Source: Mycoplasma sp. NEAQ87857
GTDB lineage: Bacteria; Bacillota_I; Bacilli_A; Mycoplasmatales; Metamycoplasmataceae
Reading direction: 5' to 3'
DNA length: 64,000 nucleotides
Assembly (NCBI RefSeq): GCF_009792315.1
Contig: NZ_CP045542.1
Location: forward strand, 868,001 to 932,000
Shown here piece by piece: positions 25,001-35,663 of this stretch. Positions within the stretch are counted from its first letter, which is position 1; the number at the start of each line of letters is the position of its first letter. A program made the translations under genes and the position numbers. The notes beneath the pieces are model-generated. The model was given only the letters and a program-made list of their open reading frames with translations. It did no database searches and was not told the DNA's origin.

Positions 25001-27251
25001 TATTTAATTCTGTTACATATCTATCATAATTAGAAGTTTTATAAGGAACTACTATGTAGCTTCCAGTATCATTATTTAAAATATTTATTCCATCATTAGT
25101 ACTATAAACTGCATTAGCAATAAATGATGATTTATTTTTGGCTTCAGTAGCATATCTTTTTAAAATCTCATTAGCATCAGCAACAAATTTAGCTACTTCT
25201 GCATTTTCTAAATATTTTTCATTATCTTTTAAGTGTTTATCTAAATCAAACATCTTTTTAAATAAACTATTTCAATCAAAGTTATAACCATTAAAAATAT
25301 GAGGATCAGTACTATTGTAAAAATTATTTTTATAAGTATCTTTAGTATCTTTTGATACAGCTATAAGAGCTCTATTTCAATCAATACCATCTAATTCAAC
25401 AACTGTAGATCCAATTCTAGAAAATCTAGTTCTAGGAATACTTCATTTTCTATTAGTTACAGTAGTATCAATATCTGAAGGAGCAGCAAAAACAAAGTTA
25501 TTATCAACTTTAGGGTTTAACATTTTTGCATATCCATCTCTAGGACCTCAATTATGTTCTTCTCTAATAGAACTAGCGTGGAAAGTTATACCTGATTTTT
25601 CATATTCGTTTAAATCATAACTATTAGTTGCATTGTATGTGTTTCAATGAGGATCAGTGGTATGACCAAATACTTCTACTAAGTTACCATTTTGTTTTTG
25701 GTAATATTTGTAATTTGCTATAGGAAGTTTAAAATCAATATTAGTTGTATTTTTCTTATATGAATTAATTTTTACTGGAAGAGGTCTATTGGTTGTGCGT
25801 TGATGCACTCAAAAATTACCAACAGCTAAATTACCACCTTTATCTCTTCCTGAAAGATTATTTGCATCATAAACTAAATAATTAGTTGCTCCAATGTATG
25901 ATGCATCTTTACTTCTACTTGCTGAAGAAGGTTTTCAAAAATCTTTCTTTTTGAACTTCATAGTTATATAAATATTTGTACCAGATTGCTCTCATGGTGG
26001 GATATCTTTTGCATTTCAACTAAGTTGTAAAGCACTACCAAAAGTAGTAGCAAGGGAATTTAATTGTTTAACTCCAGGCGCTACTTTTGTAACATTATTG
26101 TAATAATCTTCCCAAACATTTGAATTACGTAAAAATTGCCCTTGAAAACCTGCAGATAGTATATTAGAATTTAATCCATTAATATTCTTATCAACGTGAT
26201 GAATATCTTGATCTAATAAATGTCAATTATTTACAACTTTTGGATAACCAAAAGTTAGTTTTTCATTAGAATTTCAATGAGCTGCATAAAATGTAGATCC
26301 TATATGACCAGCTTTATCAGAATCTCCATAATATTTAAAAAGTGGTAACCCTCATCCTTGTCTTCCAATTTCATCATTTTTTGAATTAAAATCAATTTTA
26401 TGATGCTTTAAGTTAAAAGTAAATTCTTTTTTACCCTTATAGTCCCAATTATAGTTATTGTGTTGAGCAACTCAAGTTACTTTCACTTCTTGAGGAGTTC
26501 CATCTTGTTTAGTAATAACTGGTTCAAAATCATCTGATCAAATAATATTCATTCTCATTAATGAATTATGATAGTTTGGTAGATTTCCTAATCACGCATT
26601 ACTTTGATTTCTTAATGTTTGCATCCCGAATTCAAATCTATAAGTTTGCTCATTAGCATTTAATCCACCATCATCAACTCTAACTACTTTAACAAATTGT
26701 TCAGCTCCACCTTCTCTAGAAGTAATTGTTTTAAATACTTCCTCTGGAAATTGATCACTTTTACTTAAAATAAGAAATTTATTTTGATCATTAAAGGTTT
26801 TTAAAGCGTTAGGATCATTAGTTGACAAATCACCAATATTAAAATCATTTAAATATTGAACTTGAGAGTTATTATTATTTAATAAATCAGGTTTATAGTA
26901 ACTTTTTATACCTTGTGATCCGTAATTAACAAAATATCTATTATTTTCATCTCTTAAATTCAAATCTGAATTAAAATAACGCATATATGCATTATTAAAA
27001 TTATAAAAAGTATTGTCAACCTTAAATAAATCAGTATTATTAATTAATGAAGTAAATTTTGTAATTGTGTCTCTCTTAAAGAAATATTTATTAACAGTGT
27101 TGTTGATATCTGTAGGTAAATAATCTGTAAACTTCTTAGTATTTGCATTATAACCATTGTTATTTGATGCAGCAATAGAAGCAAAAGAAGTAGTAATTCC
27201 CACTGTAGAAAGTATAATAAAAGGTACTTTTTTAAACTTGTTTTTATGCAT
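13065..27251 (-). CDS. giant surface protein with helical repeats and a C-terminal membrane anchor, 4,728 aa
   Basis: All long minus-strand frames between 27251 and 13140 are in the same phase and are separated only by TGA, so this is one 14.2-kb gene. Residues 1-30 form a signal peptide without a lipobox Cys. Residues about 30-665 are a Trp- and Tyr-rich globular head. From residue 667 the protein is almost entirely helical, made of repeats rich in Asn, Asp, Leu and Lys that resemble the GA/FIVAR-type bundles of the staphylococcal giant protein Ebh. The C-terminus has one hydrophobic segment (about 4,704-4,722) followed by TRKKK, suiting a single-pass anchor in a wall-less cell. The ribosome-binding site is AAAAGGGG. 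A (TA)11/TATAAT promoter lies upstream. A long adhesin or matrix-binding fibre is inferred; no exact homologue is recognised. Confidence 0.85.
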
Positions 27252-27308
27252 AATGCCCCTTTTAAAATTATTAGTAAATAAATATTAAAAATATTGTGAA
27301 ATACCAAA

Positions 27309-27337
27309 ATTATATATATATATATATATATATGCAA
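27309..27337 (-). repeat. (TA)11 tract forming the promoter of the giant surface-protein gene
   Basis: Eleven TA units (27311-27332). Read on the minus strand, the tract runs from a TTGCAT -35-like hexamer (27337-27332) through 17 bases to TATAAT (27314-27309). The ATG lies 57 bases further on. A 17-base spacer is optimal, so this copy is predicted ON. It has the same layout as the tracts near 9540, 41167 and 57017. Confidence 0.75.
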
Positions 27338-27476
27338 GGGGTATTTGAATAGTTAGACAAAATTTAAAGTCTTAAAACTTTTTTATTACTTATATTTTTT
27401 AATTTTTTTGAATAAAAAATATAAGTTTTATCATTGTGTATTAAGCGATAGTTATTAAACCATTAAAGGAGTTTGT

Positions 27477-28436
27477 ATGAAATTTTTTGATTTTTGTTCA
27501 GGAATAGGTGGAGGAAGATTAGGTTTAGAATTAAATGGTTTGGAATGTGTTGGGCATTGTGAAATTGATCCAAAAGCAGATGATACTTATAAATTATTTT
27601 TTAATGATTTTAATAATTACGGAGATTTAACAAAAGTAGATATTCAAAAATTACCTGATTTTGATTTTATGATTGCGGGTTTTCCTTGTCAAACTTTTTC
27701 AATCGCAGGTAAAAGAAAAGGTTTGCAAGACAAAAGAGGTCAAATCATTTATTCTTTAATCCAAATATTAATTAATAAGAATATAAAGTGTTTTCTTCTT
27801 GAAAACGTTAAAGGTTTAATAAATCATAATAAAGGCGAAACACTAAAAACTATTGTCAATGAATTAGAAAATGCTGGATACAATGTTTTTTACAAAGTTT
27901 TAAATAGTATCGATTATGGTGTAGCACAATCAAGAGAAAGAATCTATTTAGTAGGTTTTAAAAAAGAATTAGGAACAGAGAACTTTGAGTTTCCAAACGG
28001 TAAACAAAACAACTATGATTTTAATCAATTTTTAGATGAAGATAATGATCTAGAATTGCAAGAAAACAATCCTACTTTTTTAAAGTACTTATCAAATAAA
28101 TACAACCAAAATAAATACACTATTGATGAGATAACAAATTGAGAAAATTGTGTTATTGATTGACGACAATCAGATCTTAGAAAATATAATAAAGTATTCC
28201 CTACTTTAAGAACCGGAAGACATGGGTTGTTATATATAAAAAATAAAAAAATCAAGAAATTAAACGGTTATGAAGCATTACTATTGCAAGGTTTTCCAAA
28301 AGAAATAGCAATTAAAGTTAAACAACACAAAATACCAAATAACACGGTATTATCTCAAGCTGGTAATGCTATGACTGTAAGTGTTATTAAAGAAATAACA
28401 CATCATATGCTAAAAGAAATAAAAGGTATAAATTAA
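27477..28436 (+). CDS. DNA cytosine-5 methyltransferase, GCGC-type (M.HinP1I/M.HhaI-like), 319 aa
   Basis: All key m5C motifs are present and in order: I (FCSGIGGGRLGL), IV (GFPCQTFS, catalytic Cys71), VI (ENVKGL), VIII (QSRERIYLVGF) and X (GNAMTV). The length is close to M.HhaI (327 aa). The target domain precedes motif X. The next gene, one base downstream, is a clear relative of the HinP1I endonuclease, so the predicted modification is the inner cytosine of GCGC, protecting the host from its partner. A GGAG ribosome-binding site precedes the ATG. TGA codons occur for Trp, so the gene is adapted to the mycoplasma code. The intergenic region 27338-27476 shows no other gene. Confidence 0.9.
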
Positions 28437-28437
28437 T

Positions 28438-29178
28438 ATGAATAAAATTGAATTAGGATCAATGACCGCTAAAAATGGTTTTAAAAACGAAATAGAAATA
28501 GTTAATAAATTTAATAATTGAAAAAATGATATTGATGCACAAGTTTGATTGAAAATAATGCAATATAATCTTGAAAATATTGAATATGTAAAAGCGATTG
28601 TTATTAGTGGTTATAAAGCTGATGTTAATCTAAAGGTACAAATCAAATTCAAAAATACATTGGATGTTGAAAACATTCAGGTTAAATTAGTAAGTAATAA
28701 AAAGGGATTTAATCAAATAGACAAAAGATGATTATCAAGTTATAATAATTTATGAGAAATTCCGCAAGATGTGTATTCAGTTTTGGAATACTTCACCGGA
28801 GAAAAACACCCATATAAAACTGGTACAAGAGATAATAGACGGATGTTTATGGACGAATTTACAGAAAATGAACAAAAAATCTTATTAGATTGAATAGATA
28901 AAAATAAAATTCTTATTCTTACAGATGTTTTAAGGGGTAGGGGTGAATTTTGTGCTGAATGAGTATTGGTTGCTCAAAAACTTGATAAAAATGCAAAATG
29001 AGTTCTAAAAAATATAAATGAAGTTATAAATCATTATTATGATGATGGAAAAATCACAATTAGTCCTAAAGGTTCTATAAAACTTGGCAAGGTTACTATT
29101 CAGAGAAAAGGTGGTGATGGTGGTAGACCATCAGCTAATATGCTACAATTTAAAATAGATCCAACAGAATTATTCTAA
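28438..29178 (+). CDS. HinP1I-like type II restriction endonuclease (predicted G^CGC), 246 aa
   Basis: From memory of the HinP1I sequence, this protein matches nearly end to end: ELGSxTAKxGFKNE at the N-terminus, 'NIQVKLVSNK', 'LRGRG', then 'TIQRKGGDGGR' and 'LQFKIDPTELF' at the C-terminus. The PD-(D/E)xK-type active-site residues of HinP1I (Asp62, Gln81, Lys83) fall at exactly the same residue numbers here, so the enzyme is expected to be active and to cut GCGC. It starts one base after the methyltransferase stop, giving tight co-expression. Several Trp codons are TGA, so it would be truncated under the standard code. Two terminators follow. Confidence 0.92.
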
Positions 29179-29213
29179 TAAATTAAAATTTATTTGTAGT
29201 TTTAATTTAACCC

Positions 29214-29246
29214 AAAATGAACAAATTTATATTTGTTCATTTTTTA
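29214..29246 (+). terminator. intrinsic terminator after the HinP1I-like system
   Basis: A perfect 13-bp stem (29214-29226 with 29231-29243), a 4-base loop and a T run. Confidence 0.8.
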
Positions 29247-29275
29247 ATCGCTCTTAAGGTCTAATTAGCACTAAA

Positions 29276-29294
29276 CCTGCGTTTCCCACTTTCG
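29276..29294 (+). repeat. degenerate copy of the IS terminal repeat (possible relic)
   Basis: Nineteen bases beginning CCTGCGTTTCCCA match the IS right-end sequence at about 15 of 19 positions and lie about 50 bp before the true left end of copy B. It may be a relic of an older insertion or a chance match. Confidence 0.3.
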
Positions 29295-29298
29295 TATT

Positions 29299-29330
29299 AA
29301 AATAAGCACTTTTTAAGCTGCTTATTTTTT
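29299..29330 (+). terminator. second hairpin terminator before IS copy B
   Basis: An 8-bp stem (29301-29308 with 29319-29326) followed by a T run. Confidence 0.6.
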
Positions 29331-29343
29331 ATTATTATAAATA

Positions 29344-31206
29344 CCTGAGTTTCCAAGTTTTAACAAAAAACGATAAAAAGAGCATTTTATTGCTCTTTTT
29401 TTAACTTTTTCAAAAATTTACATTGTAATTTACATTTTTTGAGTTTCTAATATCTTTTTGATAAGAGCAAAATCATTTAAATGTTGCGTATTATCTTTAT
29501 TTTCTATTAATTTTTCAGTGATAATTTTTGAATTTACCACTTCAATATATTTATTAGCACTTAAAATTGCTTTTATTAATCTTGTGTTGGTAAATCTTTC
29601 ATTTTTAACACCTAATACAGGTTCTAGGTTTTTATTTACTAAAGTTAGTAAATATCTCATAAGAACTAATGATATAAAGCATAAAAGGAAATATCCTTCA
29701 ATGTGTTTGTCGCTTCGTACATACACAGGTCTAATTCTTAAAGCGTTTTTTAATGTTCTAAAGTTTTCTTCAACTTGTCATTGTTTTGCATATAAATCAA
29801 CAACATCTTGAACCGTAAGATCGTGTCTTGATGTTTCATAAGCATATAAACCATCAAACTTTTTATCTCTTTCGATTTTTTCGTAATCTAACTTATAAGA
29901 AGTTGTTTTACCATTTTCAATTTCTTTAAAGAATTTGTATTTTTTACCAGCAAGCAAATCAGCTTGAGCAACAATACCATTTTTAGCTTTTTTATTGAAA
30001 TTATCAATAAGAATTTGTCTATCTTGCTTGTCTTTTTTAGCACGTTTTTCACTATAAGTTATTATTCTACGTCTAGTTCTTCCGTTTGGACGTTTTTTCT
30101 GTCATAGTGATTCATAAGTTTCTTCTTTGAATTTAAAATTATCTAAATCAACATATCCTTCAGGATCTTGAGGGAATAATTTAGTTCTTTTAGTAGCGAT
30201 TTTTAATCTGTAAGAGATTATAAAATCTATATTATTTTGTTCTAGAAATCTGATGTTTTTATTAGTACTCATTCCTCTATCAGCAATTATTGTAACCATT
30301 CTAAGGTTGTAAATTTTCTTGATTTCATTGATAAATGGAATGAAAGTATTTGGATCAGCTGTATTACCTTTAAATAATTTGTAATGGATTGGAATACCAT
30401 TTTCATCAGTGATTAAACCTACTACAATTTGATCTTCTTTGAATTTTCCATCTTTTGAATATCCAGGGTGTTTAAGACCTAAACTTGTAAAAGTTTCAAA
30501 ATATACAGTTGATGAATCAAATCACATAACATCAACAGATCTTAGGTTTTTAGAAATTAATGAATTATTGATGTTTTTTAAAATAGTTGTTTTATTATCT
30601 GAAAGATAATCTAAAGAGTTGTAAAATGTAGTCTTTTTTGAATCAAATTCAATTTCATAATCAGGAATACTTTCAAAAGTTTTAATAAGACTTTGTTGTT
30701 TTAGGATACGTGTTGAAATTATAAATTTCAATATTTTTATTAATTCTTTTGATCTTGTTTCTTTTGTCTTCTCAAAAATATCCAAGTCATCAATTGTGTT
30801 AAATAAAACTTGATGACCATAATTAACAACTTTTGATTCAACAACTGAATTTTTAAGAACTTTATTTACTTCTTGCAAAATTTTGTCTTTAGGTCATTCA
30901 GGATCTCAACTAACACAAGCTTCTTTTAAGAGATTAATTGGGTCTTTTGTAGATTTTTCTAATTTTTCTAAATTCCCCAAACCAATACTTCTCTTATAAC
31001 CTCTAGCATGACCATTTGAGATAGCTGCTGTGATGTAGTATGTGTCTTTTCTTTTACTTCTAACAATAATTCACTTTTCTTTTTTCATACTCCTAATTAT
31101 ACCATAATTACAATGTAATTATGTGGAAAAAATAATTTTTTTACTATACGTAGTATAGTAAGTGTGGAAAAGTGCTAAAAAATTGGTCAAAACTTGGAAA
31201 CACAGG
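29344..31206 (-). mobile_element. IS1634-type insertion sequence, copy B (1,863 bp)
   Basis: It has the same ends, length, internal terminator and promoter-side inverted repeats as copy A, and differs by scattered substitutions. The flanks (left ...TATAAATA, right AAAAATTATTTG...) show no duplication, unlike copy C. This suggests old age or recombination between copies. Confidence 0.92.
29430..31088 (-). CDS. IS1634/IS4-family DDE transposase, copy B (552 aa)
   Basis: Intact, with the same DDE and Y-R-E-K motifs as copy A. It shows a few amino-acid changes, such as Ala to Pro in the segment 'LFxQDPEGY' and Val to Lys/Ile changes near both ends. The start ATG follows AGGAG behind TGGTATAAT. 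It is expected to be functional. Confidence 0.92.
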
Positions 31207-31248
31207 AAAAATTATTTGTTTAATGAAAAAATTTCATAATATAAGGAT

Positions 31249-31278
31249 AAAAAAAGCTATAGGTAAATACCTATAGCT
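31249..31278 (-). terminator. intrinsic terminator of the ula operon
   Basis: A 9-bp stem (31255-31263 with 31270-31278) whose minus-strand 3' side runs into seven T. It directly follows the last gene of the minus-strand operon. Confidence 0.85.
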
Positions 31279-31280
31279 AA

Positions 31281-31775
31281 TTAAAAGATTTTGTTCTCAT
31301 TTGCGTCTAAGATATCAAAATCAAATTTAGTATAAACTAAATAATAAGTTGATTCAGCAGAATAATCTTTAATATTGGTTTTGATAAATTTTAATAACGA
31401 AAGATTATCGCCAATAAATAAATATCCTTTTTGAATCTTTTTTAAAGAATTAGGAGTTAAACGTAAATATACATTATCAAATAAAAGAAAATCATGATTA
31501 TTGTTAAATAAATTATTTTCATTAAAATTAATTCTTATATTTGAGTTATATATTTTATTAATTTCGTTAAATCTTAAGAATTTAGGGTCTTGATTTAAAC
31601 TAATTCAAACTAGTTTATTGTAATTATTTGAATCAATAAGTAGTTGTTCAAAACTCTTATAGGGTTTTGAAACTCATTTGTATCTAGAAGTGGTTAAAAT
31701 GGATGGAACATTTCAATAACTCCCATTAACATAATTAACTCTTAAAATTTCAAAATCACGACTAAATAATTTCAT
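31281..31775 (-). CDS. hypothetical protein, last gene of the ula operon (164 aa)
   Basis: The gene starts inside the end of the HAD phosphatase gene (14-base overlap), so it is translationally coupled. The product is soluble-looking, rich in Asn, Phe, Tyr and Leu, has no signal peptide or membrane segment, and contains several TGA Trp codons. I recognise no domain. Its position suggests an accessory role in sugar-acid metabolism, but nothing in the sequence shows it. The operon terminator begins within a few bases of its stop. Confidence 0.7.
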
Positions 31776-32622
31776 CTTCTAATTCCTTAATTTTAATTGC
31801 AACACCATCTTGGTCATTAGTTAAAGTTATATCTTTAGCTACTTGTTTTAATGATTCTTCAGCATTTCCCATTGCTATAGGATAACCTACAGCTTTAAGC
31901 ATTTCTATATCATTATCTGCATCACCAAAAGCTACAGCATCATTAAGATTAATATTATAAATTTGAGCTAATTTGATTAACGTATTTCCTTTATTAGTTC
32001 CTTTTGGCATAATGTCTAGAACTTCTTGTTGGGAAGCTACAGTATAAATTGAGTTAAATTGAGCAAGAAATTGTTTTAAATCAGCGATTTTAGATTCATT
32101 TTTTTCACACAACACCAATAATTTTACAAAGTCTAAGTCATCACTGTTTTTAGCAATTTCTATTTCTCTATAATCTCATTTATACTTATTATCTTCTTTC
32201 ATAAAAGGATAAATTCTTTGATTAAATCAAGAAGGATTATTAAAGTTTTTACCCACCATAAAATAAGTAGTATAACCTAAATAATCAATTTGATTATCTT
32301 CAAGATATTGAGTAATTAATTTAGCTGTAGGTTTATCAATCGTTGATTGATAAACTAATTGTTTAGTAGATAAATCATAAATGATTGAACCATTAGCTGA
32401 AATCATAGGGCCTTTGATATTTAAATCATTAAATAAACCTAAGTTCATATAATAAGGTCTACCTGTAGCTATAATAATTTGTTTCTTTTTATTTTGCAAT
32501 AAATTTAACATTGATGCATTTGCAGATGAAACTTGTTTTTTAGAATTTAACAAAGTTCCATCTAAATCAAATACATAAGTGGTGTAATTAGTTTTTTTGT
32601 CCATAAGTTGCATTTTTTCCAT
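31762..32622 (-). CDS. Cof-type HAD-family hydrolase (sugar-phosphate phosphatase-like)
   Basis: It has HAD motif I 'VFDLDGTLLNSKK', motif II in the 'IIIATGRP' segment, a conserved Lys region, and motif IV 'AVAFGDADNDIEML', with a large type IIB cap between motifs II and III. Cof proteins dephosphorylate sugar phosphates or flavin-type substrates; the substrate here is unknown. Three in-frame ATGs (32622, 32613 and 32604) can start it, and the last puts the Asp motif closest to the usual position. The gene overlaps the end of ulaF and the start of the next gene, so it belongs to the same transcript. Confidence 0.85.
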
Positions 32623-33322
32623 GTTTTCTTTGATAATGTCTTTCTATGAGTGCTTCTTGAGCAGGATGAGAAGCATTATTTTCAATAATTATAGTATTAA
32701 TTGCCATTTTTGCAACTTCTTCTAAGGTTAATGCCATATTTACAGCATCTTTAGGTGATTTATAACTTCATACAAAAGGTCCATGTTCTTTAACTAAAGT
32801 AGCTGGACAAGCTTTAAAATCAATCTTTCTTTGTTTAAAAGTTTCTAAAATCACCAATCCAGTATTATGTTCATATTGACCATTAATTTCATCTGGAGTT
32901 AAAGCTCTTGCACAAGGAACTGAACCATAGAAATTATCTGCATGAGTAGTTCCATAACAAGGAATATCTTTTCCTGCTTGAGCAAAACCTACAGCATAAG
33001 GACTATGAGTATGAACAATTGCTTGCATTTCTGGATTATTTTTATACAACAAAGTATGAGTAGGGGTATCAACTGAAGGATTGTATTTTGAATCATAAAT
33101 ATTATTATCCAAGTCAGTAATAACCATATCTTTGGGTTTTAAAGTATCATAAGATACTCCACTAGGTTTAATTACCATAAATTTACGATCTTTTGTAATG
33201 CCTGAAACATTCCCTCAAGTGTGTATTACTAATTTATATTTAACTAATAACATATTAGCTTCATAAACTTCTTGTTTAAGTTGAGTTATTTCATCTAAAT
33301 ATTCTTTAGGTAAAGCAAGCAT
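32588..33322 (-). CDS. ulaF: L-ribulose-5-phosphate 4-epimerase (UlaF/AraD family), 244 aa
   Basis: A class II aldolase-like fold. Motifs are 'HTWGNVSG' with substrate-binding residues, 'KPSGVSYD' and a zinc site in 'VHTHSPYAVGFA' with a later His in 'THADNF'. The C-terminus reads KHGKNATYGQ, close to bacterial UlaF/SgaE. It converts L-ribulose 5-phosphate to D-xylulose 5-phosphate, the last step of ascorbate breakdown before the phosphoketolase. Its ATG shares one base with the ulaE stop, and a GGAG ribosome-binding site lies inside ulaE. Confidence 0.92.
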
Positions 33323-34203
33323 TATTTATCTCCTTTAGCTAATTGTCATTGTCTATGGTAAAAATCTTTTGCATCAGCAATGTATTTTACTGCTTGATCA
33401 TAAGTTTCTTTTGGATCATTTAATGACCACATTTCAATCATAATTGGTTGATTAAGTTTTAATTTTTTAAGAATTTTAAGCATAAAAACAAAATCAACAG
33501 TTCCTTGACCAAAAGGTGTATCTCTAAATTTATTTGGTACAGTATCTTTAAAATGAAATGCTACAATTCTATTTTTGGCAATTTCAAATTCATTATAAAG
33601 ATCTTCTTTATTAACTCATTGGTAAATATTACCTAAATCAGGATAAATATTTAAATAAGGACTATTAATTAAATTAACATAAGTTAATGCTCTAGTATTT
33701 GAACCCATAAATCTTGTGTCCATAATTTCAAAAGCTAGCATAACTGAATGTTTAGTAGCAAGCTTAACTGCTTGTTTAATTCCTTGAATGAAATGTTTTT
33801 TAGTTAATGAATTAGATTTTTCATAATAAACATCATATCCTGCAAGTTGAATAGTTCTAATCCCAAGTTTTTTAGCTAAAATAATAGCTTTTTCCATTAT
33901 TTCTAAAGCTTTTTGTCTAATTAATGGATCACTTGAACCAAAAGGATATTTTCTATGACCACTAAGTGTCATAGAGTTGAAATTAAAATTATGTTTAACC
34001 AATAGTTCTTGAACTTCTTGAATTTGATCATTAGTTCAATCTAATCTTGCTAAACGCTGATCAGATTCATCAACTGAAAATTCCATAAAATCATATCCAG
34101 CAGCTTTAGCTATAAGAATTTTTTGTTCTAGTGAGAATTTATTATTAATTGCTTTTTCATAAATTCCAACTAATCTATTATTTTCAGTATTTTGCAAATT
34201 CAT
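33322..34203 (-). CDS. ulaE: L-ribulose-5-phosphate / L-xylulose-5-phosphate 3-epimerase (UlaE), 293 aa
   Basis: A TIM-barrel sugar-phosphate isomerase of the AP-endonuclease-2 fold. Motifs are '[19 protein letters not shown]', typical of UlaE/SgaU, then '[14 protein letters not shown]', '[12 protein letters not shown]', '[10 protein letters not shown]' and 'HFKDT', which supply the metal ligands (Glu, Asp, His, Glu). It converts L-xylulose 5-phosphate to L-ribulose 5-phosphate. It overlaps ulaD by 26 bases and ulaF by one, so the three enzymes are translated as a coupled set. Confidence 0.92.
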
Positions 34204-34834
34204 TTTGGAAACTTTCTCCTGCTTTTAATGGATCATTCGCATCTCTTAAAGATCTACCTGCAATAAAAATATAAATTGGAATATCTTTAAATAGTTGAAT
34301 GTCTTCTAAACTAACTCCACCAGTAACAGTGACTTTAAATCCCATATCAGCTAGACGTTTTACTGCATTAATATCTTTTTCTCCTCATTTAACTCCACTA
34401 GCTTGAGAATCTCTGCTTCGATGTCATACAATTTGAGGAACACCCGCAGCTTTTCATTGTTCTACTTGTTCTCAAGTGAAGTTTGAAGTCATTTCAATTT
34501 GAACTTCTTTATCTAAACCGTATTCTTTAGCTACTTTCATAGTTTCAACAATAGTTGGAACTTCTGCAGCACAAATACAAGTGGTGTAATCTGCTCCATT
34601 TTCAAAGAACATTTTTCCAAATACTTTTCCAGCATCTGCGATTTTACCATCAGCAACTATAATCTTATTTGGAAAAGCATCTTTAAGAGCTTTAATTGCT
34701 TTTTTACCCTCACTAGCAATTAAAATGGTTCCTACTTCAATAACATCAATATAAGGTTCTACTTTTTTTGCTGAAGCAATAGCTTCTTCTATAGTTAAGT
34801 TATCTAAAGCAATTTGTAACAATGGTTTAGCCAT
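34178..34834 (-). CDS. ulaD: 3-keto-L-gulonate-6-phosphate decarboxylase (UlaD), 218 aa
   Basis: An OMP-decarboxylase-superfamily barrel: '[13 protein letters not shown]' at the N-terminus, the catalytic '[10 protein letters not shown]' (D-x-K-x-x-D pattern), '[12 protein letters not shown]' and 'VTGGVSLED' with the phosphate-binding 'FIAGRSL'. It decarboxylates 3-keto-L-gulonate 6-phosphate to L-xylulose 5-phosphate. The related hexulose-6-phosphate synthases share this fold, but the ula neighbours decide the call. The start follows a GGAG ribosome-binding site 9 bases after the ulaC stop. Confidence 0.92.
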
Positions 34835-34843
34835 ATATTCTCC

Positions 34844-35323
34844 TTAAGGTAAATATTTTGTGTAATCAACTGATTTAATAAAATCAATGATTTCTTGTTC
34901 AGTTTTAAATTCTTGAATCTTAGTTACATTATCTGGATCTTCAAAAACTGCAATAATTTGTGGGATTGCAATTTGAGTGTGGGTTTCTCCATCTTTTGCA
35001 GCAAGACCAATAAGAACACTTACTTCTTGATCATTTTCAAATACTACTGGGTGTCTTAAAGTAATTAAAGAAAATCCATTTCCAAATACACAATCTTCAG
35101 TAGCTGAAGCATGAGGCATTGCTAATTGTGGCGCAATAACATAATAAGGACCATATTTAGCAGTTTGATTTAAGATTTCATTGTAATATTTTTCATTAAT
35201 AACCCCAGATTGCTCTAGAGGTAAGCAAGCTAATTTGATTGCATCTTTTCAATCTTTAGCTTCTAAGTGAACTCTAATTGATTTATTTTCAATTAAATTT
35301 TCTAATAAATTTAATTTACTCAT
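34844..35323 (-). CDS. ulaC: PTS ascorbate-type IIA component (UlaC), 159 aa
   Basis: A cytosolic PTS EIIA of the mannitol/fructose type, with the phosphoryl-accepting His in 'AMPHASATEDC' and the following 'FSLITLRHPVVF' stretch. It receives phosphate from HPr and passes it to UlaB. The start ATG shares one base with the ulaB stop, so translation is coupled. Length is normal for the family. Confidence 0.9.
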
Positions 35324-35604
35324 TATTTAATACCTTTTGATAATGCATCACTTAATGCTGTTTTCATTTCTTGTTCACTCATTATATTTTTAAGTCCATA
35401 TACTAAAGCTGAAGTTTTAACTTCAGAAACAAAGTTAGCAGTGCATAAAATAACATCATAATTATTAGCTACAGATTTACCTTGTCCTAATCCTAAAGCA
35501 TCAACTGAACCTAAAATTCCAAGATCTTTCATAGCTTTAGAAACTTTCATTTTGATAATCATACTAGTTCCCATACCGCTACCGCATAAACATAAAACTT
35601 TCAT
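35323..35604 (-). CDS. ulaB: PTS ascorbate-type IIB component (UlaB), 93 aa
   Basis: A small EIIB domain with the phosphocysteine loop 'CLCGSGMGTS' at the very N-terminus, characteristic of ascorbate/galactitol-type IIB proteins. It transfers phosphate from UlaC to the incoming sugar at UlaA. A strong AAGGAG ribosome-binding site precedes it, separated from ulaA by a hairpin that may adjust expression between the membrane and soluble components. Confidence 0.9.
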   Translation of the reverse strand: MKVLCLCGSGMGTSMIIKMKVSKAMKDLGILGSVDALGLGQGKSVANNYDVILCTANFVSEVKTSALVYGLKNIMSEQEMKTALSDALSKGIK

Positions 35605-35623
35605 TTTTACTCCTTAAATAAAA

Positions 35624-35656
35624 TAATTAGTCGTATTGCTTTGCTACGACTAATTA
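35624..35656 (-). promoter_or_regulatory. intercistronic hairpin between ulaA and ulaB
   Basis: A perfect 12-bp inverted repeat (35624-35635 with 35645-35656) with a 9-base loop, followed on the minus strand by a weak T-rich stretch. It may be a partial terminator or an mRNA-stabilising element. Confidence 0.55.
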
Positions 35657-35663
35657 AAAATGA

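Noticed and set aside
27044-27337. A minus-strand frame beginning with Tyr-Ile repeats upstream of the giant gene
   Set aside because: It starts at a TTG without a ribosome-binding site, reads through the promoter TA tract, and then runs out of frame over the real gene. Unlike the 56993 ORF it has no supporting signal.
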